64,000 bases of DNA from Bidens hawaiensis (lineage: Eukaryota > Streptophyta > Magnoliopsida > Asterales > Asteraceae): positions 1 through 64,000 of the forward strand of contig JAIQDT010011149.1 of the NCBI GenBank assembly GCA_021521415.1. The letters are read 5' to 3'. Position numbers and translations under genes: made by a program. Every line of letters starts with the position of its first letter. Within the stretch, counting starts at the first letter, position 1. The notes beneath the pieces are model-generated. The model was not told the origin of the DNA, did not search any database, and was given only the letters and a program-made list of their open reading frames with translations. Positions 36,597 to 48,117 of this stretch are shown in pieces.

Positions 36597-37031
36597 TAGG
36601 GCGGAAGGCTCTTTAAGTAGTATGGATAGTTATGCATGTAAAGTAAAGTATGAATGATGTACACACCTTCGGGCATGTGTGCAAGTATGTGAGCAGATTG
36701 TATGTTGTATGATTAACTAGAACTTACTCAGCATAGCTGACTTTTAGTATGCACGCATGTGAGTAGTATGAGGCAGCTCGCTTGAGGGGAAGCACATGGC
36801 ATGGAACTGAAGATACTGCCATCTCAAGGAAATGTTATGTTATTTAAAAGACAATGATTTATGTTTAAATGATTTGAATGCTCGTTAAGACAAGAATTGA
36901 TGGTTCTGTAATGTAATGGTTTGAATGTTTTTAATATTCCGCGAATGTTTTTATTAACTCTGATATTATGAACTGTGTTTATGAGTAAATCCAACGTCCA
37001 AATTAGGGCACCGGTAACGGGGCCTTACAAG

Positions 37032-37044
37032 TTGGTATTGGAGC
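37032..37044 (+). other. Primer binding site of Gypsy 2
   Basis: TTGGTATTGGAGC, just after the 5' LTR, is a variant of the tRNA-Met-type TTGGTATCAGAGC site with two changes. Confidence 0.6.
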
Positions 37045-37444
37045 AAAGTTAGAGAGATTTAAGCATCCTACATGCTTAGATTCGAACAGAGAATGAGATT
37101 AAAGTAAGAAAAGAAAGAAGATGACAGTACGAGAATGCCATGTGTAACTCAAGCAAGCTAAGTGAAGGTAAAGTATGTGATTAATTTCACATGTAAAGTA
37201 GAATAATGTATGAATGCTAGCTTAATTGCTAAGGATAGGAGTATATGATGATATGAACTGTTTGATTGTCTAACTGTTAGAAGTAGAACTAGCACAAGTG
37301 GACTCACAAGAGGAAGTGTATAGGACACGGAGAGTAACGTGATCAGCTAATCACAGCTGCCACTGTTATTTCCTGTTAGCCTTACTATCCTTGTACTAAA
37401 TGGTTCCTTAAGTGATGACGTTTGTGTTTCCTTATAGAATACAA

Positions 37445-38739
37445 ATGGCTGGAGCTAAGAAAGTGGCTGGAAATAGAGGACGTACAGGACATCGTGGTAG
37501 GGCACGCGTTGTCCGAGAACCGTCGGTAGAATCATCTATTAACACTGAGGCGGGAGGAAGTGCAGCTAGTCGAAATCCGAGTAACAACGAAGGGGTTCAA
37601 CTGGATCCCGCAATTCAAGCTGCCATTGCTCAAGCGGTAGCAACTGCTGTGAAGAACATGAATCCCGAAAAGTCTGCTGGAAGCCAGGCTAGAACTGCTG
37701 AGAAGTCTGGGTAAAAGAGTAAGAAAGATGATGAGAAGGAGAAGGAGGAATCAAGTGTGGTTAAGTCGGTTAAAGTCAATGATGGGAAGAGAGGCCGCGG
37801 TGGATGCAACTATAAGTCTATCAAAGGATGTGATCCACCGAAGCTAACTGGCTTGGGAGACGCAATTGCTACTCTCCAATGGATAACCACGATGGACAAA
37901 GTTATCCGAATTAGCGAATGTCGTCCCGACCAAGCTGTGGGTTATGCTACCCAATCTTTTGGTGATGAGGCAATGTACTTGTGGGAGTCGGTTGAGCAGA
38001 GAAAGAGTCGGGAAGAGATAAGAGCTTTGAGATGGGAAGATATGAAGGAGTTAGTGATGAAGCGATTTTGTGTTGATGTTGAGGTTGAAAGAGTTGAAAC
38101 GAAATTCTTGAGTCTGAAGGCGGGTAAGATGACACACCGCGAATACACCACTGAATTCAACCGTATGTCAAGGTTGGTGCCAAACATGGTGAACACTGAG
38201 GCCAAGCGGATCAAGTGTTACCATGGGGACTGCCGCAGAATGTTCGCGTCTTGGTCAAGGATGGTAGACCAGGTACTTTTGATTCTGCTGTAGGGCTGTC
38301 AGAAATGGTTTATGATGATTTGTTGGCAGACGACGTGGTGGTGAAAGAGAAGAATGATAAGAAGTGGGTCGCTCCTGCTAAACGACCTGGTACTTAGTTG
38401 TGGAACCCCAAGAATAAGCAGCCGAGAGTTTGGGAGAAGAGGTCGTGTAAGACCTGCGGAAAGATGCACGGTGGTGAATGCAAGTGAAGTAGGAGTTCTG
38501 ATGTTTGTCCCAAATGTGGAAAGGATCATTGTGGGGAATGCATGATGGGGTCTAATGCGTGTTACAAGTGTGGGAAGGTAGGGCATTATGCCAATGAATG
38601 TAGTGCGAAGCCAGCATGTTACAAATGTGGCAAGACGGGCCATATGGCAAGGGAGTGCACCGATGGTGAGTCTAGAGGAAGTGGAAGGAAAGATGCCGAG
38701 CAAGTAAGGCCGAGGACTAGAGCCTACATGCTGACCTAG
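37445..38739 (+). pseudogene. Gypsy 2 gag with zinc knuckles
   Basis: ATG 37445 (MAGAKKVAGNRGR) begins a basic N-terminus. A TAA at 37712-37714 interrupts it and the same frame continues from 37757 with the gag domain (ITTMDKVIRISECRPDQ, MTHREYTTEFNRMSRLVPNM). A frame change falls near 38215 and another near 38400. Two intact CCHC knuckles, CYKCGKVGHYANEC and CYKCGKTGHMAREC, follow at 38570-38660. Two degenerate ones (CKTCGKMHGGEC and CPKCGKDHCGEC) precede them. It would have bound the element's RNA during particle assembly. Confidence 0.88.
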
Positions 38740-38748
38740 GAACAAGCC

Positions 38749-40676
38749 AGACAGATTCCTGATGTTGTGACCGGTACGTTTATAGTAAACGGTAAAACTG
38801 CTTCAGTGTTATTTGATTCGGGTGCGAATAGAAGTTTTGTAGCTACGACATTTAGTAAACTAGCTAAAATGAAATGTTGTCGAGTGTCTGAAACCTTTAT
38901 AGTAGAAACCGCTAGTGATGCTTCGGTTAAAATAACGAAAATGGTTAAGAATTGTAAGATAGAATTAGAGAGACATGAGTTCCCTGTTACCTTGTATTTA
39001 TGACCCTAGGAGGGTTCGATGTGGTTTTGGGAATGGATTGGTTGTCTGAATATGAAGCTCAGATAGTTTGTAATAGTAGGATAATAAAGCTAAAGTCCTC
39101 AGATGGTAGTGCGATGATAGTTTACGGCGATAAGGAAAGTTCAGGGCTTAACGTCATTTAGATGATAAAAGCCGAAGGGTTATTAAGACGAGGATGTGGT
39201 GCTTACCTGGCGTATGTTGTCAACGCTACGTCCGAGACAAAAGAGATGAAAGATGTTCCTATTGTGCGCGACTACCCAGAAGTATTCCCTGAGGATCTTC
39301 CGGGGTTGCCACCAGAGCGAGAGATAGAATTCCCGATAGATTTAATAACAGGAGCCCAGCCTGTCACGAAAGCACCTTACCGTTTAGCGCCGTCCGAGAT
39401 GAAAGAATTGATGTCCCAACTGCAAGAACTCCTCGACAAAGGTTTCATAAGGCCAAGTGTTTCCCCGTGGGGCGCACCAGTATTGTTTGTTAAGAAGAAG
39501 GATGGAAGTATGAGAATGTACATAAACTATCGCGAGTTAAATAAGCTTACGGTAAAGAACAGATATCCTGTGCAAGGATTGATGATCTGTTTGACCAACT
39601 GCAAGGTTCAAGTTGGTTCTCACGAATAGATCTCAGATCAGGCTATCATCAGTTGAAAGTGAAAGAGGCAGACATCCCTAAGACAGCGTTTCGAACGTGA
39701 TATGGACACTACGAGTTCCTCGTAATGTCATTCGGTCTAACAAGTGCTCCTGCAGCATTTATGGACATGATGAATAGGGTGTATCGGCCGATGTTGGATA
39801 AGTCAGTTATCGTCTTCATCGATGATATATTTTTTTATTCGAAAAGCGAGTCCGATCATGCCGAGCATTTGAAAGAGGTATTGGAGACTCTGAAGAAAGA
39901 TGAGTTGTATGCTAAGTTTTCTAAATGCGTGTTCTGGTTGCGAGAAGTGAAATTTTTAGGTCACGTGATTAATCCTGAAGGGATTTCAGTGGACCCAGCT
40001 AAGATTGAGGCGATAACAAATTGGAAGACTCCGTAGAATCCGACTGATATACGAAGCTTCTTAGGGTTAGCTGGCTACTATAGGAGATTCATCGAAGGTT
40101 TCTCCAAGATAGCCGCACCGTTACCGGTATGACCCGAAAGTCGATAGTATTCAGTTAGGGTAAGTTTCAAGAAGAAGCTTTTGAGGAATTAAAGAGAAGA
40201 CTCACGCAAGCTCCAATCCTTGCTTTACCCTACGGTGAAGAGGATCTAGTTGTTTGTAATGATGCTTCGTATCATGGGTTAGGTTGCGTGCTAATGCAAC
40301 GAGGGAAAGTGATAGCATACGCGTCTAGACAGTTGAAAGTCCATGAGAGTACTTATCCGACGCATGATTGCAGTAGTACATGCTCTTAAGATATGGAGAC
40401 ATTATCTGTATGGTACTAAGTGTACCATTTACACAGATCATAAGAGTTTGAAATATTTCTTTGAGCAGAAGGAACTGAACATGAGACAGAGGAGGTGGTT
40501 AGAATTGATAAAGGATTACGACTGCGACATTAAGTACTACCCTGGTAAAGCTAATGTGGTCGCCGATGCGCTAAGCCGTAAGAATGAGGAAGTCATTGCA
40601 ACAGTGAAGTCATACCAGTTGATTATGAACTCTAGTCTTTTTGAAGAAATCATCAAATGCAGTCAGAAGTGCTGGT
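38749..40676 (+). pseudogene. Gypsy 2 protease, reverse transcriptase and RNase H
   Basis: The protease active site VLFDSGANRSF lies at about 38810. RT runs 39162-39629 and, after a frameshift, 39725-40036 with [11 protein letters not shown] as catalytic motif (the usual LIYSKS is changed to FFYSKS). RNase H includes VVCNDAS (the usual VYCDAS is altered), [23 protein letters not shown] and VVADALSRK, to about 40676. Stops occur at about 39001, 39160, 39700, 40034 and 40130. Confidence 0.9.
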
Positions 40677-40727
40677 AAATGAAGGGCTAGTGAAGAAAGA
40701 AAGATTTTTGGGCAGCAAGACGAGTTG

Positions 40728-42064
40728 ATGGGAAACACGCATGGTGTTAAGACTAGGTTTGACCTTATGTGGATTCCACGCCATGGAGACCTCAAAGGTC
40801 GAATCTTAGATGAAGCTCATAAGTCGAGATACTCGATTCATCCAGGAACTACGAAGATGTACCAGGATTTGAAGAGAGACTATTGGTGGCCAGGAATGAA
40901 GAATGATGTGGTATATTACGTTAGTAAGTGCTTAACTTGCCTACAAATCAAATCCGAGCATCAGAAGCCTTATGGAAGGATGCAACCTTTGGAGGTACCA
41001 GAATAGAAATGGGAACACATCACCATGGATTTCATAACTAAGCTACCTCGTACAGCTAAACATCATGATACCATATGGGTGATTGTGGATCGTTTGACCA
41101 AGAGTGCTCACTTTCTGCCCAAACGAGAGGCTATCTCGTCATAAACATTAGCAAGCTTGTTCATTAAAGAGGTTGTATCTAAGCACGGAGTACCGTTATC
41201 AATCGTGTCCGATAGAGATACTCGGTTTACTTCAAGGTTTTGGAAGAAGTTCCATGACGCTATGGGAACAAGATTGAACATCAGTACGGCGTATCATCCT
41301 CAAACAGATGGACAGTCTGAAAGGACGACCCAAACCCTTGAGGATATGCTACGTGCTTGTGTTTTAGATTTTGGAGGAAGTTGGGATGATCATCTGCATA
41401 TGGCAGAGTTTTCCTATAATAACAGCTATCATTCAAGTATTGGGATGCCACCGTTTGAGATGCTTTACGGTAACGATGCAGAACCCCGGTATGTTGGGGA
41501 GAGATTGGTCAGAAAGAACTGGGAATCTTAGAAGTTGTGCAAGAAACTTCTACAAAGTTTGATCAGATTAGAGCAAGAATGAAAGCTGCCCAAGATTGTC
41601 AGAAGTCCTATGCCGATAAGAGGAAACGACCGATTGAGTTTAGCGTTGGTGACAATGTGATGCTCAAGGTCTCGCCCTGGAAAGGAATCATTCGTTTCAG
41701 GAAGAGAGGAAAGCTTAGCCCGAGGTACATTGGACCGTTTAAGATTGTGGATCGTGTGGGTGAAGTAGCTTACAAGTTAGATTTACCAGAAGAGTTAGAA
41801 GGAATTCACTCAACCTTCCATGTTTCTCATTTGAGAAAATGCCTGGCTGATGATACATCGCACGTGCCATTAATAGACATTGAGGTTGATGAACAGTTGA
41901 ACTACATTGAGCAACCAATCGAGATAATTGACCGCAAGGAAAAGCAGCTTCATCGTAAAGCTATCCCATTAGTAAAAGTGATATGGAAGCATCGCAAGGG
42001 ATCAAATGCTACATGGGAAGCTGAGGATGAGATGCGCAAGTTTTATCCGAATTTATTTATGTAA
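40728..42064 (+). pseudogene. Gypsy 2 integrase and chromodomain
   Basis: The zinc-binding region is HKSRYSIHPGTTKMYQDLKR with CLTCLQIK. The core has [31 protein letters not shown] and [15 protein letters not shown]. Stops fall near 41006 and 41142. After a break near 41531, the frame 41537-42064 holds SPWKGIIRFRKRGKLSPRYIGPF and the chromodomain-type end VIWKHRKGSNATWEAEDEM. A stop at 42062 and the purine run AAGGAGGGAAGA precede the 3' LTR. Confidence 0.9.
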
Positions 42065-42107
42065 TAGTTAGGTTTCGGGGACGAAACCTCTTTAAGGAGG
42101 GAAGACT

Positions 42108-45100
42108 TGTAAATTCCCGTTTTTTGGTTTCGGTTAATAAAATGATGGTATGAGTTATTATGAGTCGGGCTAGTGTTGGGTTAAACGGATATGGGTTATG
42201 GAATTGGGTTATGAAGGAAAGAGGGAAAGACCATGGGCTTAAGCCCATGATCCATAAATCACTTATTTAATTCATTTTACACATATTCCATACACCACCA
42301 AAACACACACTTAGCTCTCTCTCATCCTGCTACTCTCTCTTGCCGAAATCACCAAGGAAAACCGATCCATATCCAAGGTAATGCTAGTATGATATTGTAT
42401 GAGCTCAAACCCGTTAGATCTAGTTGCGAAACGACGAGCTAACACCGTTAAACCGTTAAAGTCACGAGGTCCGGGTGGAATCGGGTATAAACCGAACTTA
42501 AGATGAGCTTAGGGGTCACCCTAGCTCAAATCTGGATCGAACGAGACAAAAAACGGTGAAAACGGTGGTGAGATAAACGAGATCTCGCTTTTCCGGCGAA
42601 GACGGCGCCGGAAAGTTTGTACGAGGTAAGGGAATGTCAGAGAATATTTCTGACATTCTCTGATCTAACCCTAATTCGTTAACGGGGAGTTAACGAACTA
42701 AGGTTGATTCGCCAAGTGGTTCGTTTAAGGAAGTCTAACGAACTAGACTTAGTTCGTGTTCAATTTCGCTAAGGATAAGATAACGAACTAGCTCCCAATT
42801 CGCGTTGACCATTCGTTAAAAGAGATAACGAATTAGAAGATCCAATTCGCTACATGGACTGATTCGTCAAGGGTCCAGTTAGTTATAAGGTCCAAATCGT
42901 TATAAGGACCAGTTCGTTACGATAAGTCAATTTGTTAAAGAACTGAGTAACGAACTAAAGGTTTAATAAACTGACAGTATAGCCCCTGGACTTAGAGAAA
43001 GAATGAGATAATTACATATTAGTCCTTGGACTTTGATAATTGATGAAAGATACCTTTAAAGGTTAATGAGTAACTATTAACTAACCGGTAAAGGTTCAAT
43101 GAAGTAAAACCGGATTAGAGGCTTAATATTAATTAAGTAATTAATAAGAAGAGCTACAACCGTATTTGATATATGTAATGATTAAACAGTTAGTCGTGCA
43201 CAACTAGGGAAAGGAATAACAATTAACGGCGAGCATAACCGAATTCAGGTGAGTTTCCAGCCCCACTTCCTTGTTATGTTTTCGGGGATATGTGCACACT
43301 CGATGTGATAGTTAATACACTTAGGGGCTGTTTGGTAGAGTCTGAATCTGAATCAGTAAGAGGTAAATGTCTGAATCGCTCAAATTCAGAGCGTTTGGTT
43401 CAAACCTTGGGTCTGATTCGGCCAGATGTTTTGCCTCTGAATTATTCAACGTGTAATGGAATCTGAATGAGAACAGATGGTTTCTGAATGGAATAGGACC
43501 AAATTACCCTTCATAGTTCATCCCATAGTCACATAAATCGTAATACAGCAACAAATTTCGATCTGAAACTTAGTACCAAATCGCGATTTCAATCAGGAAA
43601 TTGGTGGTCCATAATTTTAATTGATTCATACCGGATGCTATTAGGATCCTGAACGTAGAGACAAACTTGGAGGTTCTCCGGTGTTGATTCGGTGCCGGTG
43701 TCGGTGGTGTAGATCCGGTGCCGGTGTCGGCAGTGGAGATCTGGTGCCCGTGTCGGCAATCGTAGAACGTAGAGACAAACTTGGAGATTAATAAAGGTGT
43801 GAAGAGACATGGAGATGGAGGTTCTCCGGTGGAGATCTGGATCCGGTTCTGGTGTCGGAGGTGTTGAGATTTGAGTTTGGTTGTTGGAGTCGGTGGTTGA
43901 AAAATTGAGATTTGAGGGCTGTTGAGATTTGCAGGTTGAAAACGGAGTTGGTATATACAATAAAATAGTTAATTTATAAATATTTTAAGTTCTAAATATA
44001 TAATGGTTATAGATTTTAAATTCTAGATTATTGTTTAGAATTTTATAATTTTTTTCTTTAATGAATATAAATCCAGTTTGTTTAATACCTTTTAGATCTT
44101 TTGAATGAGATTAATAGCAAATTTAAGTAAAGGGGTAAAATAGTAATTTTGCATAGTTATTCAGATGTCTAAACAAACAGATACATTTCATTCAGCTCTT
44201 ATTGGTTCAGATCATCTTACTCATTCAGACCTCTTACCCATTCAGCACTTACTCATTCAGATGTATGCCAAACAGCCCCTTACCTTAAGTGGTAAGTGTA
44301 TGCCTCGTATGATTTATGTATGATGATTGCTTGATGGTGCGTGAACGATCTTCAGATATTGCATGTACCGCCAGGTAGTAGTTAAAGATGTGCTTGATAT
44401 TTATATATGACGTATGAATTATGTATGAACAACGTATGTATGATGTAAGTATGATGTATGAATGACGTATGTATGATATTTATATATGACGTATGAATGA
44501 TGTATGTAAGATATGTTGAATGTACGTGAACGATCTTCGGATAGTATGTACAGACAAGTATGGTACAGTGGCCCGAAACAAAGGGACCAGACCCTAATAA
44601 TATCTGTGAGGATAGGGACCAGACCCTAATAATATCTGTGATGATAGGGACCGGACCCTAATAATATTTGTGAGTGTACGAACCAGACCCTAATAATATC
44701 TGTGATGTTGGGGACCAGGCCCTTATAATATATGTGAAGTTATAGGGCGGAAGGCTCTTTAAGTAGTATGGATAGTTATGCATGTAAAGTAAAGTATGAA
44801 TGATGTACACGCCTTTGGGCATGTGTGCAAGTATGTGAGCAGATTTTATGTTGTATGATTAACTAGAACTCACTCAGCGTAGCTGACTTTTAGCATGCAC
44901 GCAGGTGAGTAGTATGAGGCAGCTCGCTTGAGGGGAAGCACATGGCATGGAACTGAAGATACTGGCATCTCAAGGAAATGTTATGTTATTTAAAAGACAA
45001 TGTTTATGTTTAAATGATTTGAATGCTCGTTAAGACAAGAATTGATGGTTATGTAATGTAATGGTTTGAATGTTTTTAATATTCCGCGAATGTTTTTATT

Positions 45101-45174
45101 AACTCTGATATTATGAAGTGTGTTTATGAGTAAATCCAACGTCCAAAGTAGGGAACCGGTAACGGGGCCTTACA
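42108..45174 (+). repeat. 3' LTR of Gypsy 2, interrupted
   Basis: It begins TGTAAATTCCCG and ends GGGGCCTTACA. It equals the 5' LTR apart from point changes, a roughly 20-bp deletion near 42255 that removes the TATATAAA box, a few other short deletions, and the 956-bp Harbinger-like insertion at 43324-44279. Confidence 0.92.
43324..44279. mobile_element. Harbinger-like (PIF) non-autonomous element, 956 bp
   Basis: The perfect 12-bp inverted ends GGGGCTGTTTGG and CCAAACAGCCCC are flanked by TTA on both sides (43321-43323 and 44280-44282). Subterminal CTGAAT/ATTCAG motifs are abundant at both ends. The undisturbed target is visible in the 5' LTR (one TTA at about 36130). No transposase is encoded; the minus-strand frame at 43589-43960 is built from internal GTGCCGGTGTCGG repeats. 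Confidence 0.92.
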
Positions 45175-46608
45175 ACTTGTTATCTTGAGGCTAATCTTGT
45201 ACAACCGGTTCTTGGTCCTTGTCACCTTCATCAAAAGCTTACATGTATTATCTTTCATGGTTAGCAAATCATGTTTCATGTGAATCTCGCATCCACCTTC
45301 CGTTGCTTGACCAAGACTTATGATATTGCACTGTAGGCTCGGGATGTAGTAGACATCGGTCAACAAACGTTGCTCCCCCGTTTTTCCTTCAATTAAGACC
45401 GACCATTTTCCCCGAATAGCAATAAAAGATTCATCTCTGAACTTCACCGTTCCTGTGACTTGTTCATTCAATTCATAAAAATATGATTTATTACTTGTCA
45501 TATGATTCGATGTTCAATTGTCGAGATACCAAACATCTTTCTCCATCGGTTCGGCTTCGAAACGCTTTGGAATCACCCCGTCTTCATTCAGAAAAAACGT
45601 TTTCTGATCACCTTTTATCATAAATAAAGATGGATCAAAATCATTAATTTTGTTCAAATTAGATTCTTCCCTTTTCTTCATACGTTCTGGACACATAGAC
45701 GCAAAGTGACCGAACTCATCACAACGGTAACACTGAACCTATGACATATCATTTCTTCTCCATTGACGATCCTTCGATCTTCTTTGACCCGTATACCTTG
45801 ACCCACGATGTTGACCATCTCGGTTATCACTACCGTCTTGATCCTCATCCTCTTGGTTTTGACCTACGGTTTCCCAGCCTTTTCCACGCCCATGTGAACT
45901 CGACCAACCCTTACCTTGGCTACCGGACTGATAATACGACTTGCCTTTGTAACTACTTTCCGAACGATTGAAAAGTAACTGACCTTGTGAATTTGAAGCG
46001 TGTTCTCTCCCACGTAGACGTTCCTCAAATGCCTTAAGTCTTCCAACAGCATCATCAAACATCAAACTATCGAGATCAACACTTTGCTCGATTGACGCTA
46101 CCAATTGAAAGTACTTATCTGGAACCGCATCCAGTAACTTCTTCACCAAGACATCTTGCTCAAACACGTGACCTAGACTCGTTACCTTCGAAACCACACT
46201 TGTTATTTTTCCTGCAAACTGATCAACGGTCACGTCTTCCGCCATCTTGAGTTTCTCAAATTCACTTTTTAGAGTTAGCAGTCGAGCCTTTTGAACTCGC
46301 TCGGCCCCAACATACCGTGTCTTCAAAGCCGTCCATATTTCTCAGGCATTCTTGTATTGAGAACTCTGAAGAAGAATATCACCTTCTATTACTTGAAACA
46401 AAAACGTTCTTGCCGTTTTATTCTTCTTCACATCAATAACCGCACCTTCATTCGGTTGAACAACTTCCCACAGATCTGGATCATCTAAGATCGCTTTCAC
46501 CACAATCGCCCATGTGATGTAATTATTTCCGTTCAGCTTTGGAACCTGCAACGATATCCCCCCACTAGCTTTGGGTTGGATTATCGGATATTCTTTGTCA
46601 CTTGCCAT
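45175..46608 (-). pseudogene. Copia 2 gag and protease region
   Basis: The minus-strand frame starts MASDKEYPIIQPKASGG at 46608. The gag domain covers about 46560-46000 (LNGNNYITWAIVVKAILDD, LLDAVPDKYFQLVASIEQ). A Gly/Ser/Arg-rich stretch leads to a zinc knuckle, CYRCDEFGHFASMC (about 45690). The protease region WYLDN...TSNHMTSNKSYF follows, then RLYKIS at the edge of the Gypsy insertion. In-frame stops lie at 46342-46344, 45736-45738 and 45511-45513; the last replaces the glycine of the protease DNGASNHM-like active site. No pol follows. Confidence 0.88.
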
Positions 46609-47255
46609 TGACGCCGAACCCCCTTGCTCCACTTCGTTGGAACATATACAAACCAATCAACTTTGAACAACTTTTCAGAACCGAACACGCTTGCTCAAAC
46701 CTTTGTTAGAACCTAACTCATTTTAACCCAATAAAATACGAACAATGAATTGAACCGACCTGTTCAACCCAAACACACTCCAATTGAACCGACTCGTCCA
46801 ATCCAAATAAAAACCCAACAATCATTGTTAAACCAATTTGTTTATCCCAAAAGAACTCAACTAAGAAAGAAAAAAACCCACCTGTGACTTTCTACTTTTC
46901 TTCGTATTCCTCCAGCCACCGAAACAATTAATATATTTAGCACCTTCTTTGATTTTGATTTTGTGTCAGCCACGTATATTACTAAAAGTCATACTTTATT
47001 GAATTCTCCAAAACACTTTACTAGAAGAATTCAATAATACTTTTCCTTTAACTAACCGCCAATATAGACAACAAACCTATTTTGAGTTTTTTTTTCTTTT
47101 TCGTAACCCTTACAACTGATCAAACTAACCTTGTTCTCCACATTCACCACACAAGACCCTGATTCGGAAACCTAACTTGGTTTCGATATGTGCCGATTGA
47201 TAGCTTCTCCTCAAGCCACCACTCGCCACCAACTGATTATCGATTTCTTGAACTT

Positions 47256-47268
47256 GGCTCTGATACCA
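47256..47268 (-). other. Primer binding site of Copia 2
   Basis: It reads TGGTATCAGAGCC on the minus strand, the tRNA-Met-type site, two bases from the 5' LTR end. Confidence 0.9.
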
Positions 47269-47270
47269 AT

Positions 47271-47853
47271 TCAATTCCCGGATCGAATAATCAAACACAA
47301 ACTAAAAGAATAACTCTCGTTTATATTAATAATAAAATATTACTCTAAAAATTGATTACAACTCTCTCAAACCCTAACTCGGTTTGACTCTTGATAAACC
47401 CTAACTCGGTTACATTAACCTCACAATCTCTAATGTCTAACCATAACTCGCTTTATATAAACTAACCTAACTTTCTAGCCAAGACATTACCAAATATTAA
47501 AAAACCTAATTTTTGAGTTGGACCTTACACTTGGACCAAACAACAATGGAGCCAACAGCTACCAATTCAATTCCCGGATCGAATAATCAAACACAAACTA
47601 AAAGAATAACTCTCGTTTATATTAATAATAAAATATTACTCTAAAAATTGATTACTACTCTCTCAAACCCTAACTCGGTTTGACTCTTGATAAACCCTAA
47701 CTCGGTTACATTAACCTCACAATCTCTAATGTCTAACCATAACTCGCTTTATATAAACTAACCTAACTTGCTAGCCAAGACATTACCAAATATTAAAAAA
47801 CCTAATTTTTGAGTTGGACCTTACACTTGGACCAAACAACAATGGAGCCAACA
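47271..47853 (-). repeat. Tandemly duplicated 5' LTR of Copia 2
   Basis: Two 287-bp LTR copies (47271-47557 and 47567-47853) are separated by GCTACCAAT. They differ at only two positions that I can see (ACAAC/ACTAC and CTTTC/CTTGC). The outer copy is followed by GCTAG, the element's target duplication. The 9-bp joint looks like a fusion of the GCTA of the flank with the TACCAAT that borders the primer site. Confidence 0.9.
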
Positions 47854-48117
47854 GCTAGAGCACTTAATTCTCTGCCTAGGAATAAACTTTTTTATCTCAT
47901 TAATTGTAAGTTGTTGAGAAAGTTATACTAATACTACACTCTCCATTCTTATCATATTTACTTCACAATGTACATAACATCATAAATATGATGAGTGCAT
48001 ATATATTTCAAATTTCAAAACTACAATCCGAATACATTACCGATCAGTTAAAGACTTTAGACTACCAACAATTTGTTACAAACCATAAGTTAAAACAAGA
48101 GTGTAGCAACTTATTGA

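Larger units (their letters stand above)
34850..37029 (+). repeat. 5' LTR of Gypsy 2
   Basis: 2180 bp. It contains a TATATAAAC box near 34998, a TTCGTTA/TAACGAA-rich block (35446-35766), a donor-like CAGGTGAGTTTCTAGCCCC near 36054, ATGTATGA-type short repeats (36150-36350) and a 5 x 32-bp tandem repeat (36437-36596). It shows the empty site of the Harbinger element found in the 3' LTR. Confidence 0.92.
34850..45174 (+). mobile_element. Gypsy retrotransposon 2, chromovirus (Tekay/Del type)
   Basis: LTRs (34850-37029 and 42108-45174, the latter with a 956-bp insertion) enclose a primer site, gag with CCHC knuckles, protease, RT, RNase H, integrase and a chromodomain. The outer bases are TATAACATC on the left (TG mutated to TA) and CTTACA on the right. 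Flanks are ACTAT and ACTTG, not a clean duplication. Coding parts have several stops and frameshifts. The LTRs differ in motif content from those of Gypsy 1, so this is a separate family. Confidence 0.92.
34176..47853 (-). mobile_element. Copia retrotransposon 2, pol-deleted, with nested Gypsy
   Basis: The left LTR (34176-34463) and right LTR pair (47271-47557 and 47567-47853) are flanked by the same GCTAG (34171-34175 and 47854-47858). On the minus strand the order is LTR, tRNA-Met-type primer site, gag, protease region, Gypsy 2 insertion, about 385 bp of non-coding tail, a GCGGGGGTGAT polypurine tract and LTR. Integrase, reverse transcriptase and RNase H are absent on both sides of the insertion. 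The short LTR suggests a small Copia lineage; gag alone does not settle which. Confidence 0.88.

Noticed and set aside
47350..47405. Telomere-like CCCTAA motifs
   Set aside because: Only two isolated AAACCCTAA/AACCCTAA copies in LTR sequence, not a tandem telomere array.
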